DNA from: QHXN01 sp963785125
Lineage (GTDB): Bacteria > Acidobacteriota > Blastocatellia > Pyrinomonadales > Pyrinomonadaceae
Length of the DNA: 64,000 nt
NCBI GenBank assembly: GCA_963785125.1
Contig: CAWATU010000003.1
Span: 496,001 to 560,000 of the forward strand
Reading direction: 5' to 3'
Shown here: piece after piece, positions 51,324 through 59,697 of the stretch
Numbering within the stretch: the first letter of the stretch is position 1
How the letters are laid out: each line of letters starts with the position of its first letter
Translations under genes and position numbers: made by a program
Notes under the pieces: model-generated
Told to the model about the DNA's origin: nothing
Seen by the model: the letters and a program-made list of their open reading frames with translations, nothing else
Database searches by the model: none

Positions 51324-51348
51324 AAAAATGGCCGAAAATGCCATTTTT
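51324..51348. promoter_or_regulatory. Perfect palindrome upstream of HU and pgm
   Basis: AAAAATGGC (51324-51332) and GCCATTTTT (51340-51348) flank a 7-nt spacer, followed by CTAAAAAATTTT. It lies in the divergent HU/pgm region and could be an operator or a bidirectional hairpin. A TATATG -10-like box for HU lies nearby on the minus strand at about 51288. Confidence 0.4.
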
Positions 51349-51526
51349 CTAAAAAATTTTAGCCCCGCGCCCTGACAGGCGCGCCGTTTGACCGGCCGCC
51401 GTATGATTCGCAGACTCCGAAACCGCCCGACACGTTTTTACGGCGAATGGTTTTGCCTCCCGGGGGATTCGGGAATAAACTGTCAGTTAACCGGATTCCA
51501 AAAACAGTTGGTGGGGAGGGGAAGCC

Positions 51527-53188
51527 TTGACTCCGATGCGTGAGGGGAGTGTGCAGACCGTTCCGACGCGACCCTTCGAAGGGCAGCGCCCGGGCACCTC
51601 GGGCTTGCGGAAGAAGACCCGCGTCTTCATGCAGCCCGGCTATCTAGAGAACTTCGTTCAGTCGGTCTTCGACGCCATCCGCGAGGACGCCCCCGACGGC
51701 TTCGGCGCCGAGACGCTCGTCGTCGGGGGCGACGGCCGCTTCTACAACCGCGAGGCTATCCAGACGATTATCCGCATGGCCGCGGCCGAAGGCTTCGGAC
51801 GTCTGCTCGTCGGGCGCGGCGGCATCCTCTCGACGCCGGCCGTCTCGGCCGTCATCCGGCGCCGGAAGGCCATGGGCGGGCTGGTGCTTTCGGCCAGCCA
51901 CAACCCCGGCGGCATCGACGAGGACTTCGGCATCAAGTACAACACGCGCAACGGCGGCCCCGCGCCCGAGTCGGTCACCGAACGCGTCTACGCGGCGACG
52001 CAGTCCATCGAGCGCTACCTCACCATCGAGCACGAGGACGTTGACCTCGAACGGACGGGGAGCGTCCGGGTTGGGGAGACTGAGGTCGTCGTCATCGACT
52101 CGCTCGAAGACTACACGGCGGTGATGGAGGAGCTGTTCGACTTTGAACGTCTGCGTGCTTACTTCGCTTCGGGGCACCGGATGCTCTTCGACGCGATGAG
52201 CGCGGTGACCGGCCCGTACGCCACGCAGATCATCGAGGGCCGTCTCGGCGCGCCTTCCGGGACTGTGCTGAACGGGACGCCGCTGCCCGACTTCGGCGGA
52301 CACCATCCAGACCCGAATCTCGTCCACGCTGCCGAACTCGTCCAGCGCATGAGCGGGCCGGACGCACCCGACCTCGGCGCGGCCTGCGACGGCGACGGCG
52401 ACCGCAACCTGATTTTAGGGCGCGACTTCTTCGTCACGCCCGGCGACTCTCTGGCCGTCATCGCCGAGCACGCGCGCGACTGCATTCCAGGCTACCGCGA
52501 AGGGCTCGCGGGCGTGGCGCGCTCGATGCCGACGAGCATGGCCGCCGACCGCGTGGCCGACGCTCTCGGCATCAAGTGTTACGAGACGCCTACGGGCTGG
52601 AAGTTCTTCGGCAATCTTTTAGACGCTGGCCTCGCGACGATGTGCGGCGAGGAGAGCTTCGGCACGGGCTCGAACCACGTGCGCGAGAAGGACGGCTTGT
52701 GGGCCGTTCTGTGCTGGCTCTCAATCGTGGCCGTGACGGGGAAGTCGGTCGAGGAGGTCGTGCGCGACCACTGGCGCAGGTTCGGGCGCAGCTACTACCA
52801 GCGCCACGACTACGAAGGGCTCGACGCCGCGGCGGCCGCGGAGATGATGTCGGAGGTGAGCGGGAGCCTGAACAATCTCGCCGGGACGCCGCTCGGCGGC
52901 AGCCGCGTCGAGCGCGCCGACGAGTTCGCCTACACTGATCCGGTGGACGGCAGCACGACCTCGCGGCAGGGCGTGCGCATCTTCCTCGAAGACGGCTCGC
53001 GCGCGGTGCTGCGTCTGTCGGGCACAGGCACGGCGGGCGCGACGCTGCGCATCTACATCGAACGCTACCGCGACGACGCGGGCGCGGGCGACATCGAAGA
53101 AGCTCTCGGCTCACTCAGGCAAGGCGTCAGGGAGTTACTCCGCCTGCGGGAACGCTTCGGCACAGACGAGCCGACCGTCGTTACATAG
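51527..53188 (+). CDS. pgm: Phosphoglucomutase (alpha-D-glucose phosphate-specific)
   Basis: A 553-residue alpha-D-phosphohexomutase of the long eukaryote/E. coli Pgm type. RPGTSGLRKKT starts domain I, LVLSASHNPGGIDEDFGIKYN carries the phosphoserine S124, ACDGDGDRNLILG is the Mg-binding loop, TPTGWKFFGNLLD and CGEESFGTGSNHVREKDG are sugar-binding loops, and RLSGTGTAGATLRIYIE is the C-terminal phosphate-binding loop. It interconverts glucose-1-P and glucose-6-P. TTG at 51527 is the likely start, being about 6 nt after GGGGAGGGG; an ATG three codons on is the alternative. Confidence 0.94.
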   Translation: MTPMREGSVQTVPTRPFEGQRPGTSGLRKKTRVFMQPGYLENFVQSVFDAIREDAPDGFGAETLVVGGDGRFYNREAIQTIIRMAAAEGFGRLLVGRGGILSTPAVSAVIRRRKAMGGLVLSASHNPGGIDEDFGIKYNTRNGGPAPESVTERVYAATQSIERYLTIEHEDVDLERTGSVRVGETEVVVIDSLEDYTAVMEELFDFERLRAYFASGHRMLFDAMSAVTGPYATQIIEGRLGAPSGTVLNGTPLPDFGGHHPDPNLVHAAELVQRMSGPDAPDLGAACDGDGDRNLILGRDFFVTPGDSLAVIAEHARDCIPGYREGLAGVARSMPTSMAADRVADALGIKCYETPTGWKFFGNLLDAGLATMCGEESFGTGSNHVREKDGLWAVLCWLSIVAVTGKSVEEVVRDHWRRFGRSYYQRHDYEGLDAAAAAEMMSEVSGSLNNLAGTPLGGSRVERADEFAYTDPVDGSTTSRQGVRIFLEDGSRAVLRLSGTGTAGATLRIYIERYRDDAGAGDIEEALGSLRQGVRELLRLRERFGTDEPTVVT

Positions 53189-53212
53189 GACTTTAACCGC
53201 AAGGGAAGGAAT

Positions 53213-53245
53213 AAAGGAGCGCGAGCATCATGCTCGCGCTCCTTT
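53213..53245. terminator. Perfect hairpin after pgm
   Basis: Fifteen-base perfect arms (53213-53227 and 53231-53245) with a TCA loop, 24 bp after the pgm stop. The right arm ends in CCTTT but lacks a long T tract. Confidence 0.75.
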
Positions 53246-53336
53246 GCTCGGGCTCCTTCGCTCATACCGTAAGCTGGCGGTGAATCTTTTGTCCCACAAT
53301 CTTCAAGCAGAGGGCACACAGCCCCGCCGCGCGGCG

Positions 53337-53342
53337 TAGTAT
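53337..53342 (+). promoter_or_regulatory. Candidate -10 box of MFS exporter gene
   Basis: TAGTAT, 12 bp before the ATG at 53355, the same hexamer as at 3771 and 36641 but without TGTGC. It would give an almost leaderless mRNA. Weak evidence. Confidence 0.3.
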
Positions 53343-53354
53343 CATCCCCGGTTT

Positions 53355-55010
53355 ATGGAAAGCCATTCTGTGTCGGAAGATGCGCCGACGCTCTTGATGT
53401 CTTCGCGCCGGCGTCTGGCGGTGACGCTCGGCGTCATCACGGGGATGTTTCTAGCGGCGCTTGAGGCGACCGTCGTCGGGACGGCGATGCCGACGGTCAT
53501 CTCGTCGCTCGGCGGGCTGAATCACTACAGTTGGGTCTTCTCGGCCTACCTCATCACCTCGACCATCACCGTCCCGGTCTGGGGCAAGCTCTCCGATTTG
53601 TACGGGCGCCGGCTCCTCTTCCAAATCGGCATCGCGGTCTTCCTGCTCGGCTCGGTGCTGTCGGGGATGGCGGGGACGATGACGCAGCTCATCGCGTACC
53701 GCGCGGTGCAGGGCTTAGGTGCGGGCGCGCTCGTGCCGCTGGCGATGACCATTATCGGCGACGTGTACACGGTCGAAGAGCGCGCGCGGATGCAGGCGTT
53801 CTTCAGCGGCGTGTGGGGGATTTCGAGCGTGGTCGGCCCCATCGTCGGCGGGTTCATCACCGACCAGCTCTCGTGGCGCTGGGTCTTCTACATCAACGTG
53901 CCGTTCGGCATCCTCGCGGCCGTCATCATGCAGCTCTCTCTGAAGGAGCCGAAGCGAACGAGGCGGCCGTCCATCGACTACGCGGGCGCGGCGCTGTTGA
54001 TGGCCTCGATCACGCTCCTGATGCTCGCGCTCGTCGAGGGCGGAGCGACGTTGCGCGAGTTCGCGTCGGCGCGCAACGTCAGTCTGCTGGTTGTCGCGGG
54101 GCTGCTGGGCGCACTCTTCATCTACGTCGAGCGTCGAGCACAAGACCCCATCGTGCCGCTCGGGCTGTTCCGCAATCGCGTCGTGACGGTCTCGGTGGTG
54201 GCGGGGTTCCTCGCGGGCGTAGCGATGTTCGGCGCCATCTCGTTCGTACCGCTCTTCGCGCAGGGTGCGTTGGGCTCGACGGCGACCGAGGCCGGGTCGC
54301 TCCTGACGCCGCTTATGCTGAGCTGGGTCGGGCTCTCGGTCGTCGGCGGGCGGCTGCTGTTGAGGGTCGGCTACAGGCCGACGACTTTGGCGGGGCTCTT
54401 ACTGTTGACGCTCGGCTTCGCGCTGTTGTCGAGCTACCAGCGCACGACGCCGCGCGTGTGGCTCTACGTCGATCTGGTACTTATCGGGGCGGGCCTGGGT
54501 CTGACGATGCTGACGCTGCTCATCGCCGTGCAGCAGTCGGTCGGCCGCGCGCAGTTAGGGATCGCGACCTCGCTCAACCAGTTCTCGCGCTCGATAGGTG
54601 GCGCGGTCGGCGTGGCGATCATGGGCGCGGTGCTCTCGGCGGGTCTGGCGTCGCACCTGCAAAGTTACGCGCGGACGAGCGCCGGGACTCTGACGCCGGA
54701 GCGCGCGGCGGAACTGGCTTCGAACCCGAACGCACTCATTGAGCCGGAGGCGCGCGCCGCGCTCCCGCCCGAGGTGCTCGACGAGTTACAGGAGGCGATG
54801 GCCTCCGCGATCCACAACGTCTTCTGGACGGGTACGGCCCTCGCGTTCCTCGCGTTCCTCGTCGCCCTCCGCCTCCCGCGGCACGGCGACGCCGCTTTCG
54901 CCCCGCCCGACGAAGAGGCGTGTTGCGCCGAGACCGGCGAACGCATGGTCATGGCCGAGTTCACCACCCTCGAAGCTGAAGAGGAGCCCGTGGCCTCGAA
55001 AGGAAGTTAG
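53355..55010 (+). CDS. DHA2-family MFS multidrug exporter (EmrB/QacA-like)
   Basis: A 551-residue inner-membrane antiporter with about 14 helices. ALEATVVGTAMPTVISSLGG is the DHA2 motif D1, GKLSDLYGRRLLF is MFS motif A, IAYRAVQGLGAGALVPLAMTIIGDVY is motif B, and GPIVGGFITDQLSWRWVFYINVPFGI is motif C. It exports drugs or toxins in exchange for protons. The C-terminal tail contains two adjacent cysteines (EEACCAETG). No membrane-fusion partner is adjacent. Confidence 0.92.
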   Translation: MESHSVSEDAPTLLMSSRRRLAVTLGVITGMFLAALEATVVGTAMPTVISSLGGLNHYSWVFSAYLITSTITVPVWGKLSDLYGRRLLFQIGIAVFLLGSVLSGMAGTMTQLIAYRAVQGLGAGALVPLAMTIIGDVYTVEERARMQAFFSGVWGISSVVGPIVGGFITDQLSWRWVFYINVPFGILAAVIMQLSLKEPKRTRRPSIDYAGAALLMASITLLMLALVEGGATLREFASARNVSLLVVAGLLGALFIYVERRAQDPIVPLGLFRNRVVTVSVVAGFLAGVAMFGAISFVPLFAQGALGSTATEAGSLLTPLMLSWVGLSVVGGRLLLRVGYRPTTLAGLLLLTLGFALLSSYQRTTPRVWLYVDLVLIGAGLGLTMLTLLIAVQQSVGRAQLGIATSLNQFSRSIGGAVGVAIMGAVLSAGLASHLQSYARTSAGTLTPERAAELASNPNALIEPEARAALPPEVLDELQEAMASAIHNVFWTGTALAFLAFLVALRLPRHGDAAFAPPDEEACCAETGERMVMAEFTTLEAEEEPVASKGS

Positions 55011-55039
55011 CTGTTTGTTGAAGTGAAGAGGGAAGGTAA

Positions 55040-55113
55040 TCGGGGCGGAGGGATTCGAACCCCCGGTCTCTCGGCCCCAAACCGAGCGCGATACCAGACT
55101 TCGCTACGCCCCG
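55040..55113 (-). tRNA. tRNA-Pro (TGG)
   Basis: Minus-strand cloverleaf: acceptor CGGGGCG/CGCCCCG, T8 A9, D-stem GCGA/TCGC, anticodon stem CTCGG/CCGAG with loop TTTGGGG (TGG at 55077-55079), T-arm GGGGG-TTCGAAT-CCCTC, discriminator A at 55040. CCA is not encoded. Confidence 0.97.
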
Positions 55114-55191
55114 TAGTCTTAATGTTGAAAAGAACTCGTTGCTTGGCCGTCGGGATTCTAGCAGACTGCGTCGTGCAAGGGTAATGCCTGT

Positions 55192-55800
55192 TCAGGTGTA
55201 ACGCTCGCGGAGGTGGCGCGCTGCCTGCTGCAAGGCGCGTGCGCGGTGGCTGAGTGAGTGCTTGACCTGCTGGGGTAGCTCGCCGAAGGTCTGTGCGTGG
55301 CCGTCGGGGATGAAGAGGGGATCGTAGCCGAAGCCGCCGGTGCCGCGCGGGGCGTGTGCGATGCGACCTTCGCAGGCACCCTCGAAAGTATGGAGCGTGC
55401 CGGCAGAGGGGTCTGCGACGGCGATGACGCAGACGAAGCGAGCGCGCCGCTCCGCGTCGCCCGTCGCGTCAAGCTCGCCGAGCAGTTTCGACATGCGCTC
55501 GGCGTAGGTCGCTTCGCGCCCTGCGTAGCGTGCGGAGCGGACACCGGGCGCGCCGCCGAGCGCGTCCACGACGAGGCCCGAGTCGTCCGAGAGCGTCAGC
55601 AGGCGTGCGTGCGCGCAGTAGTACTGCGCCTTGATCGTCGCATTCTCTGCGAACGTCTCGCCCGTCTCTTCGGCCTCGTCGATGTCTGGGAATTCGCCGA
55701 GCAGGCGCAGGCGGAGAGGAAAGTCGGAGAGGAGCTGTGAAAGCTCCCTGACCTTACCCTCGTTGTTGGTGGCGACCAGAAGCTCCGTGTGTTTGCTCAT
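55192..55800 (-). CDS. rdgB: XTP/dITP (RdgB/HAM1) pyrophosphatase
   Basis: A 202-residue cytoplasmic enzyme that hydrolyses XTP and ITP to prevent mutagenic incorporation. Conserved blocks are LLVATNNEGKVREL at the N-terminus, ETFAENATIKAQYY, DDSGLVVDALGGAPGVRSARYAG, GGFGYDPLFIPDG and SHRARALQ near the C-terminus. The length is typical of the family. Confidence 0.94.
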   Translation of the reverse strand: MSKHTELLVATNNEGKVRELSQLLSDFPLRLRLLGEFPDIDEAEETGETFAENATIKAQYYCAHARLLTLSDDSGLVVDALGGAPGVRSARYAGREATYAERMSKLLGELDATGDAERRARFVCVIAVADPSAGTLHTFEGACEGRIAHAPRGTGGFGYDPLFIPDGHAQTFGELPQQVKHSLSHRARALQQAARHLRERYT

Positions 55801-55951
55801 GGACAGAGTGTCGAAGTTAAAATACTTTGCCGCCCGCGGCTTTCCTGTTTAGAATCGTTCGGGGCTCGGTCGGCCTCTTTCTCCCAAGCTCTCGAAGTCA
55901 TTTTAGAATCCGCCCGCGCGGTTGGCACGCGCGCTGACGGGGCGCACACGA

Positions 55952-57262
55952 GTGAAAGAACTGTCCCCGCATTTCACATCAACGGAAGCTCTGCCGCCGG
56001 CGCAGGAACTGGCCGTGTGGCTGCGCGCGCTGCGCAGCTTCTTTAACGCGGCCAACCACCCCATGACCGACGTGGAGCGCGCGGCCCTCGGCGAGCGCAG
56101 CTTCAAGTGCGAGACGAGCATCATACGCGACACGCTCGTGCGCAGTCTGCAACTGCTCTCGACGCTCGCGCGCAATGGCGGGCCGCCGGGATTCGGCGAA
56201 GAGGGCGTCGCGGCGCCGGTGCAGGAGTCACCGCCCGCGGCCGCCGCCCTCGGGCTCGTCGGCGCGAAGGAGTCGCTCGGCGATTTGGGCGAAGTCTTCA
56301 AGGACGTGTGCCGTCTGAGTGACGCGCTGCTCGAATCGAGTTCGGTCGGCTTCGCCGCGTGGTCGAGTCTGGGCAGCGTTCTCGAACGCGAACTGGGGCG
56401 CTCGGAGGCCGCGGGTCTCATCCTCGCCGCGGGGCAAGCGGCCGCCGCCGCAGAGCTTCAGGAGCAGCTCATCAGCCTCGCGCACGGGCTGACGCCGGAA
56501 GACCTCGGCGAAGACCTGCTCGAAATCTTTCATGCCTTCTCGCGCCTGCTCGTGCTGCTGCGCTTCATCGAGGTCTCGCTCAAGGGCGACACACAGCTCA
56601 AGCGTCTACTGCCGGTCTTCACGCTCGTACACGAGGAGACGCGCTCTCTGCTCGACTTCATCGAGGGTCGTGCGCTGCGCGTCGAGGGCGTCGCGCGCGG
56701 CGCGAGTGAAATACTCGACGGCACGGCCTACGCGGTGCGGATGGAGCTGCGCAAGGCGTTCGAGCACGAGCTGACCGGACTCTGCTCCGTGCGGCAGCCG
56801 CCGCAGCTCTTCGCGAAGGTCGAGAACGCGACCGGGCTTCTGCGCGACTGTTACCAGCAATCGGTCGTCGCGCTCGCGCAGAGCTTCGAGCCCGGGCTCG
56901 ACGGCGGGACGCTCTTCCGCTCGTTCACGACCAAGCTCGAACAGTCGCTCGAACTGCGGCGCGAACTGTGGAAGCTCGTTCTGCTCGTGGCGCGCGCCTC
57001 GGCCGACGGGCACGAGCCGCCCGCGAGGCACGTGCTCGAAGCGCTGGACGCCTTCGGCGAGGGCAGTCAGCGCTACCTGATGTACAAGGACTGGGAGGCG
57101 CTCGAACGCTTCTCCGAGGAGATCGATTCGGCGCGCGACGCGGGCGAGCTATCGCGCACGCTCCACCGCTTCGAGGCTTACCTCGAAACCCTCTTCGGTC
57201 AGGTCAGCATGCGCGCCGTCCTCGCCGACCGCCCCTTCGACCCGAAGGCGCTTAGCTCTTAA
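55952..57262 (+). CDS. Helical protein of unknown function
   Basis: A 436-residue, almost entirely helical, leucine- and alanine-rich cytoplasmic protein. No signal peptide and no recognised domain. GTG at 55952 (VKELSPHFTSTEALPP) is suggested because the ten codons before it look non-coding; the frame is open from 55922. Segments such as QLISLAHGLTPEDLGEDLLEIFHAFSRLLVLLRFIEVSLKGD and AYLETLFGQVSMRAVL could be helical bundles. It converges on the DUF3352-like gene 12 bp away. Confidence 0.68.
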   Translation: MKELSPHFTSTEALPPAQELAVWLRALRSFFNAANHPMTDVERAALGERSFKCETSIIRDTLVRSLQLLSTLARNGGPPGFGEEGVAAPVQESPPAAAALGLVGAKESLGDLGEVFKDVCRLSDALLESSSVGFAAWSSLGSVLERELGRSEAAGLILAAGQAAAAAELQEQLISLAHGLTPEDLGEDLLEIFHAFSRLLVLLRFIEVSLKGDTQLKRLLPVFTLVHEETRSLLDFIEGRALRVEGVARGASEILDGTAYAVRMELRKAFEHELTGLCSVRQPPQLFAKVENATGLLRDCYQQSVVALAQSFEPGLDGGTLFRSFTTKLEQSLELRRELWKLVLLVARASADGHEPPARHVLEALDAFGEGSQRYLMYKDWEALERFSEEIDSARDAGELSRTLHRFEAYLETLFGQVSMRAVLADRPFDPKALSS

Positions 57263-57274
57263 ACCCGACACAGC

Positions 57275-58987
57275 TCAACGCGGGGCCGTGCGCGTGACGG
57301 CCTCGCCGAAGAGGCCGAAGGCGGAACGCGTCCGCTTCTCGAAGCCGCCGTCGGCGAGGAGCGTCTCGGAGACTGCGTAGCGGTCTATCGCAAGAGCCTT
57401 TTCCAGTGTGCCCGCATCGCCGCGCCGCGGGAGGCGCGAGAGGACGGCCCGCACAGACTCGCGCTCGTCCGTGAGCGTCCGCGCGAAGGCCGCGCCGTTT
57501 GAAAACCCCATCGTCGCCGTCTTGAGCGGGACGGCGTGGTTCGGGTCATGGTTGTCCAGCATCGCCTGTAAGCAGTGGCGCACGTCTGCCTCAGAGCCCA
57601 TGATTAAAAAGTCTTCGGCGAACGCAGCCGCGCCGCGCTCTTCGTCCGTCGAGATGAGGAGTTCGGCCGAACCCACGCGCTCGACGCGTGCGCCGCGGCC
57701 GAGGTGTGCGAGCGCCTGCGCGCGTAGCGCCGCCGCGTCGCGAACCGCAGCGACGAGCACCTTGTCCTCGCTCGCCGGTTCGAGCCGCGCGGTCGCCACC
57801 ACCCCGCCGCACGCGCGCAGGAACTCGCGCGGATTCTCGACGCCGTAGGGCTTGACCATTGCTTCGAGCGCGAGCGTGATGATGGTCGCGCGCGAAATGT
57901 CGGTCTGCGAAGAGAGCGCAGCGTTCAGCCCGCGCCAGGCGTCCTCGGGATTGCGCAGTTCGTAGAACGTCACCTGATAAGTGTTGCCGGGGAGCACGCG
58001 CGTCGCGTCGGGGCCCGGGCGTTCGGACGGCGCGAAGGGGCCTTCCATGCGCCGCGCGACATCCGCGGGCAGAGCGAGGAAGTATCGGTCTTCGAGCATG
58101 CCGTCGCTCAGGCGCGCGCTCCAGCCGGCGGCACCGAGCGTCTGGTTGATGAACTGTGGCAGGAAGGTCGCGAGCACGCTCTGGACGTGCGGCTCCTGCG
58201 ACATGCCGCCGACGAACGCGGGCGCGAAGACCTCGACAGCCTTCGCGGCGCTCCCGCGCGGCGCGTAACCGAAGGCCAGCGCGCCGCCCCCGCCGACGCG
58301 CGCGCGCATCTCCTTCAACTGCTCGTCGCCCGCGAGGCTCGGGCGCGAGCCGCGCCGCACGTCGAGACACGCGCGCACGGCCGCCTCGTCGTTGCCGACG
58401 ATGGCGACGCTCTCGTCCACGGCCGCCACTATCGTCCGCCGCGCCCCATCCTGCTCGACCCAGAGGTAGAAGGGGACTCCGTCAACCTCCTTGCGCTCGA
58501 ACGACTGCCGCTCGAACGTCCGGCGCGCAAAGTCGCCGACGATCTTCTCGACGGCCGCACGCGCGCGCCAGCCGGGACTGTGAGTCTCTGCGACGAGCGC
58601 CGCGCGCGGCGTGAACTTGAGCGTGGTGTCGGACTCTTCGGCGGCCCGAAGGCCGAGCACGGCGACGGCGACCTGTGTGCGCGCGAGGACGACAGCGTCG
58701 CTCGGGCCTATACCCGTGAAGGAGAGGAACGCGGACAGACCGCCCGCCCAGCCCGGCCGCACGTCGGCGCCCCCGGCGGGCGCAGACTCGCGCCACGCGC
58801 CGGTCGAGGTGAAGGCGTCGATGATCGCCGGCAGGCTGTCGGCCTCTGCGTAGACGATAGAGTCGGCGGGGACGTAGGCGGTCATGTCCACCCTTTGCGG
58901 GCGCGTCAGCCATAGCCACGCGAAGGCGAGCACTGCCAGCAGCAGAATGGCGACGAGCGCCCTCCGGACGTTGACCATATGACCCAT
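57275..58987 (-). CDS. DUF3352-like membrane-anchored protein
   Basis: A 570-residue protein with a single N-terminal membrane anchor (ALVAILLLAVLAFAWLWL) and a large extracytoplasmic part. The opening YVPADSIVYAEADSLPAIIDAFTSTGAWRE matches DUF3352, a family found in Acidobacteria, Cyanobacteria and others, function unknown. Later blocks (FYLWVEQDGARRTIVAAVDESVAIVGNDEAAVRACLD and LIMGSEADVRHCLQAMLDNHDP) look like two related halves. ATG at 58987 is used; one three codons on is also possible. Upstream codons fall outside the family start. Confidence 0.75.
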   Translation of the reverse strand: MGHMVNVRRALVAILLLAVLAFAWLWLTRPQRVDMTAYVPADSIVYAEADSLPAIIDAFTSTGAWRESAPAGGADVRPGWAGGLSAFLSFTGIGPSDAVVLARTQVAVAVLGLRAAEESDTTLKFTPRAALVAETHSPGWRARAAVEKIVGDFARRTFERQSFERKEVDGVPFYLWVEQDGARRTIVAAVDESVAIVGNDEAAVRACLDVRRGSRPSLAGDEQLKEMRARVGGGGALAFGYAPRGSAAKAVEVFAPAFVGGMSQEPHVQSVLATFLPQFINQTLGAAGWSARLSDGMLEDRYFLALPADVARRMEGPFAPSERPGPDATRVLPGNTYQVTFYELRNPEDAWRGLNAALSSQTDISRATIITLALEAMVKPYGVENPREFLRACGGVVATARLEPASEDKVLVAAVRDAAALRAQALAHLGRGARVERVGSAELLISTDEERGAAAFAEDFLIMGSEADVRHCLQAMLDNHDPNHAVPLKTATMGFSNGAAFARTLTDERESVRAVLSRLPRRGDAGTLEKALAIDRYAVSETLLADGGFEKRTRSAFGLFGEAVTRTAPR

Positions 58988-59157
58988 CGTAACTTTCGCC
59001 CCGACAGGGAAGCAAGAATGTAAGCCCCGCGGCTTTGCGTCAAACATCCGCCCGATATGCAAATTAGTTCCGAGAATTTCTGGAAAAGTACCCGAAGCAA
59101 TCCTGGAATGCCCTTTAAACTAAGAAATATCATGAGTTAAACTAGGCAAAATACTGG

Positions 59158-59187
59158 TTGACACGGTTTGGCCGTGTGGCTTATAGT
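59158..59187 (+). promoter_or_regulatory. Strong sigma70 promoter of the pil operon
   Basis: Consensus TTGACA at 59158-59163 and TATAGT at 59182-59187, spaced 18 bp. The transcript would start near 59194, giving a leader of about 500 nt that contains the riboswitch. Confidence 0.82.
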
Positions 59188-59307
59188 CTCTTTGGACGGT
59201 GTTTCGCCCACTCTCCGCCCTGTGCGGGACCGAGTCGGCCGAGGCGCCATTGAGAAGTAGCGGCCGGTAGCGGAGGGGGGCGAGCCTACCCGCCGCGCCG
59301 CCTTTGA

Positions 59308-59412
59308 AACTCAACCGAGAAAGGCACACCACGCGCGAGCGTGGGCCGCAAAGCCGACGGGAGTCGAAGAGTTTGTTTCGACTCGGCCGGGTTGCCGAAG
59401 GGGAGATTCTTT
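59308..59412 (+). ncRNA. Cyclic di-GMP class I riboswitch (GEMM-I)
   Basis: The core reads AAAGGCACACC (59320-59330), a P1b hairpin CCACGC-GCGA-GCGTGG with a GNRA loop, GCCGCAAAGCC (59345-59355), a long P2 hairpin ACGGGAGTCGAAG...CTTCGACTCGGC-like, and GGGTTGCCG (59389-59397). These are the GEMM-I consensus blocks. By alignment with the Vc2 aptamer, the base at position 20 is G, the A of CAAAG is at 47, and C92 is in TTGCC, all of which fit c-di-GMP rather than the cGAMP-type (A20) variant. It lies in the leader of pilM, a fitting target. No clear expression-platform terminator is seen; 59413-59697 shows no other recognised feature. Confidence 0.88.
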
Positions 59413-59697
59413 GAGCCGCAGCGGAGCCACTCCCGAGCCCGCGCCGACGCCCGCGACGCACTCCTGCCTTCGGACGCACACAGCTACAACCAGAGCGTCA
59501 GCAGTAAACCCCTCCTCAAACTCCCGCGCGCCCTTCGAGCGCGCCGAGCGAGCCCGCAAGAGATGAAGTCCGACACACCGAACACGCAAGCGCCGCAGAC
59601 GTGGCGCACGACGCACGCGAGGGTCCTGCGCGCACGCGCGCGCCTCCGCCAACTACACCGACAGCGACAGTCACAGTCTTCGAGGAACGAATAGGCT

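Noticed and set aside
59308..59412. cGAMP-type (GEMM-Ib) ligand for the riboswitch
   Set aside because: Hand alignment puts G, not A, at position 20; kept as something to test, but not favoured.
59341..59694. Short open frame upstream of pilM
   Set aside because: It begins within the c-di-GMP riboswitch and has no ribosome site or recognisable protein sequence.
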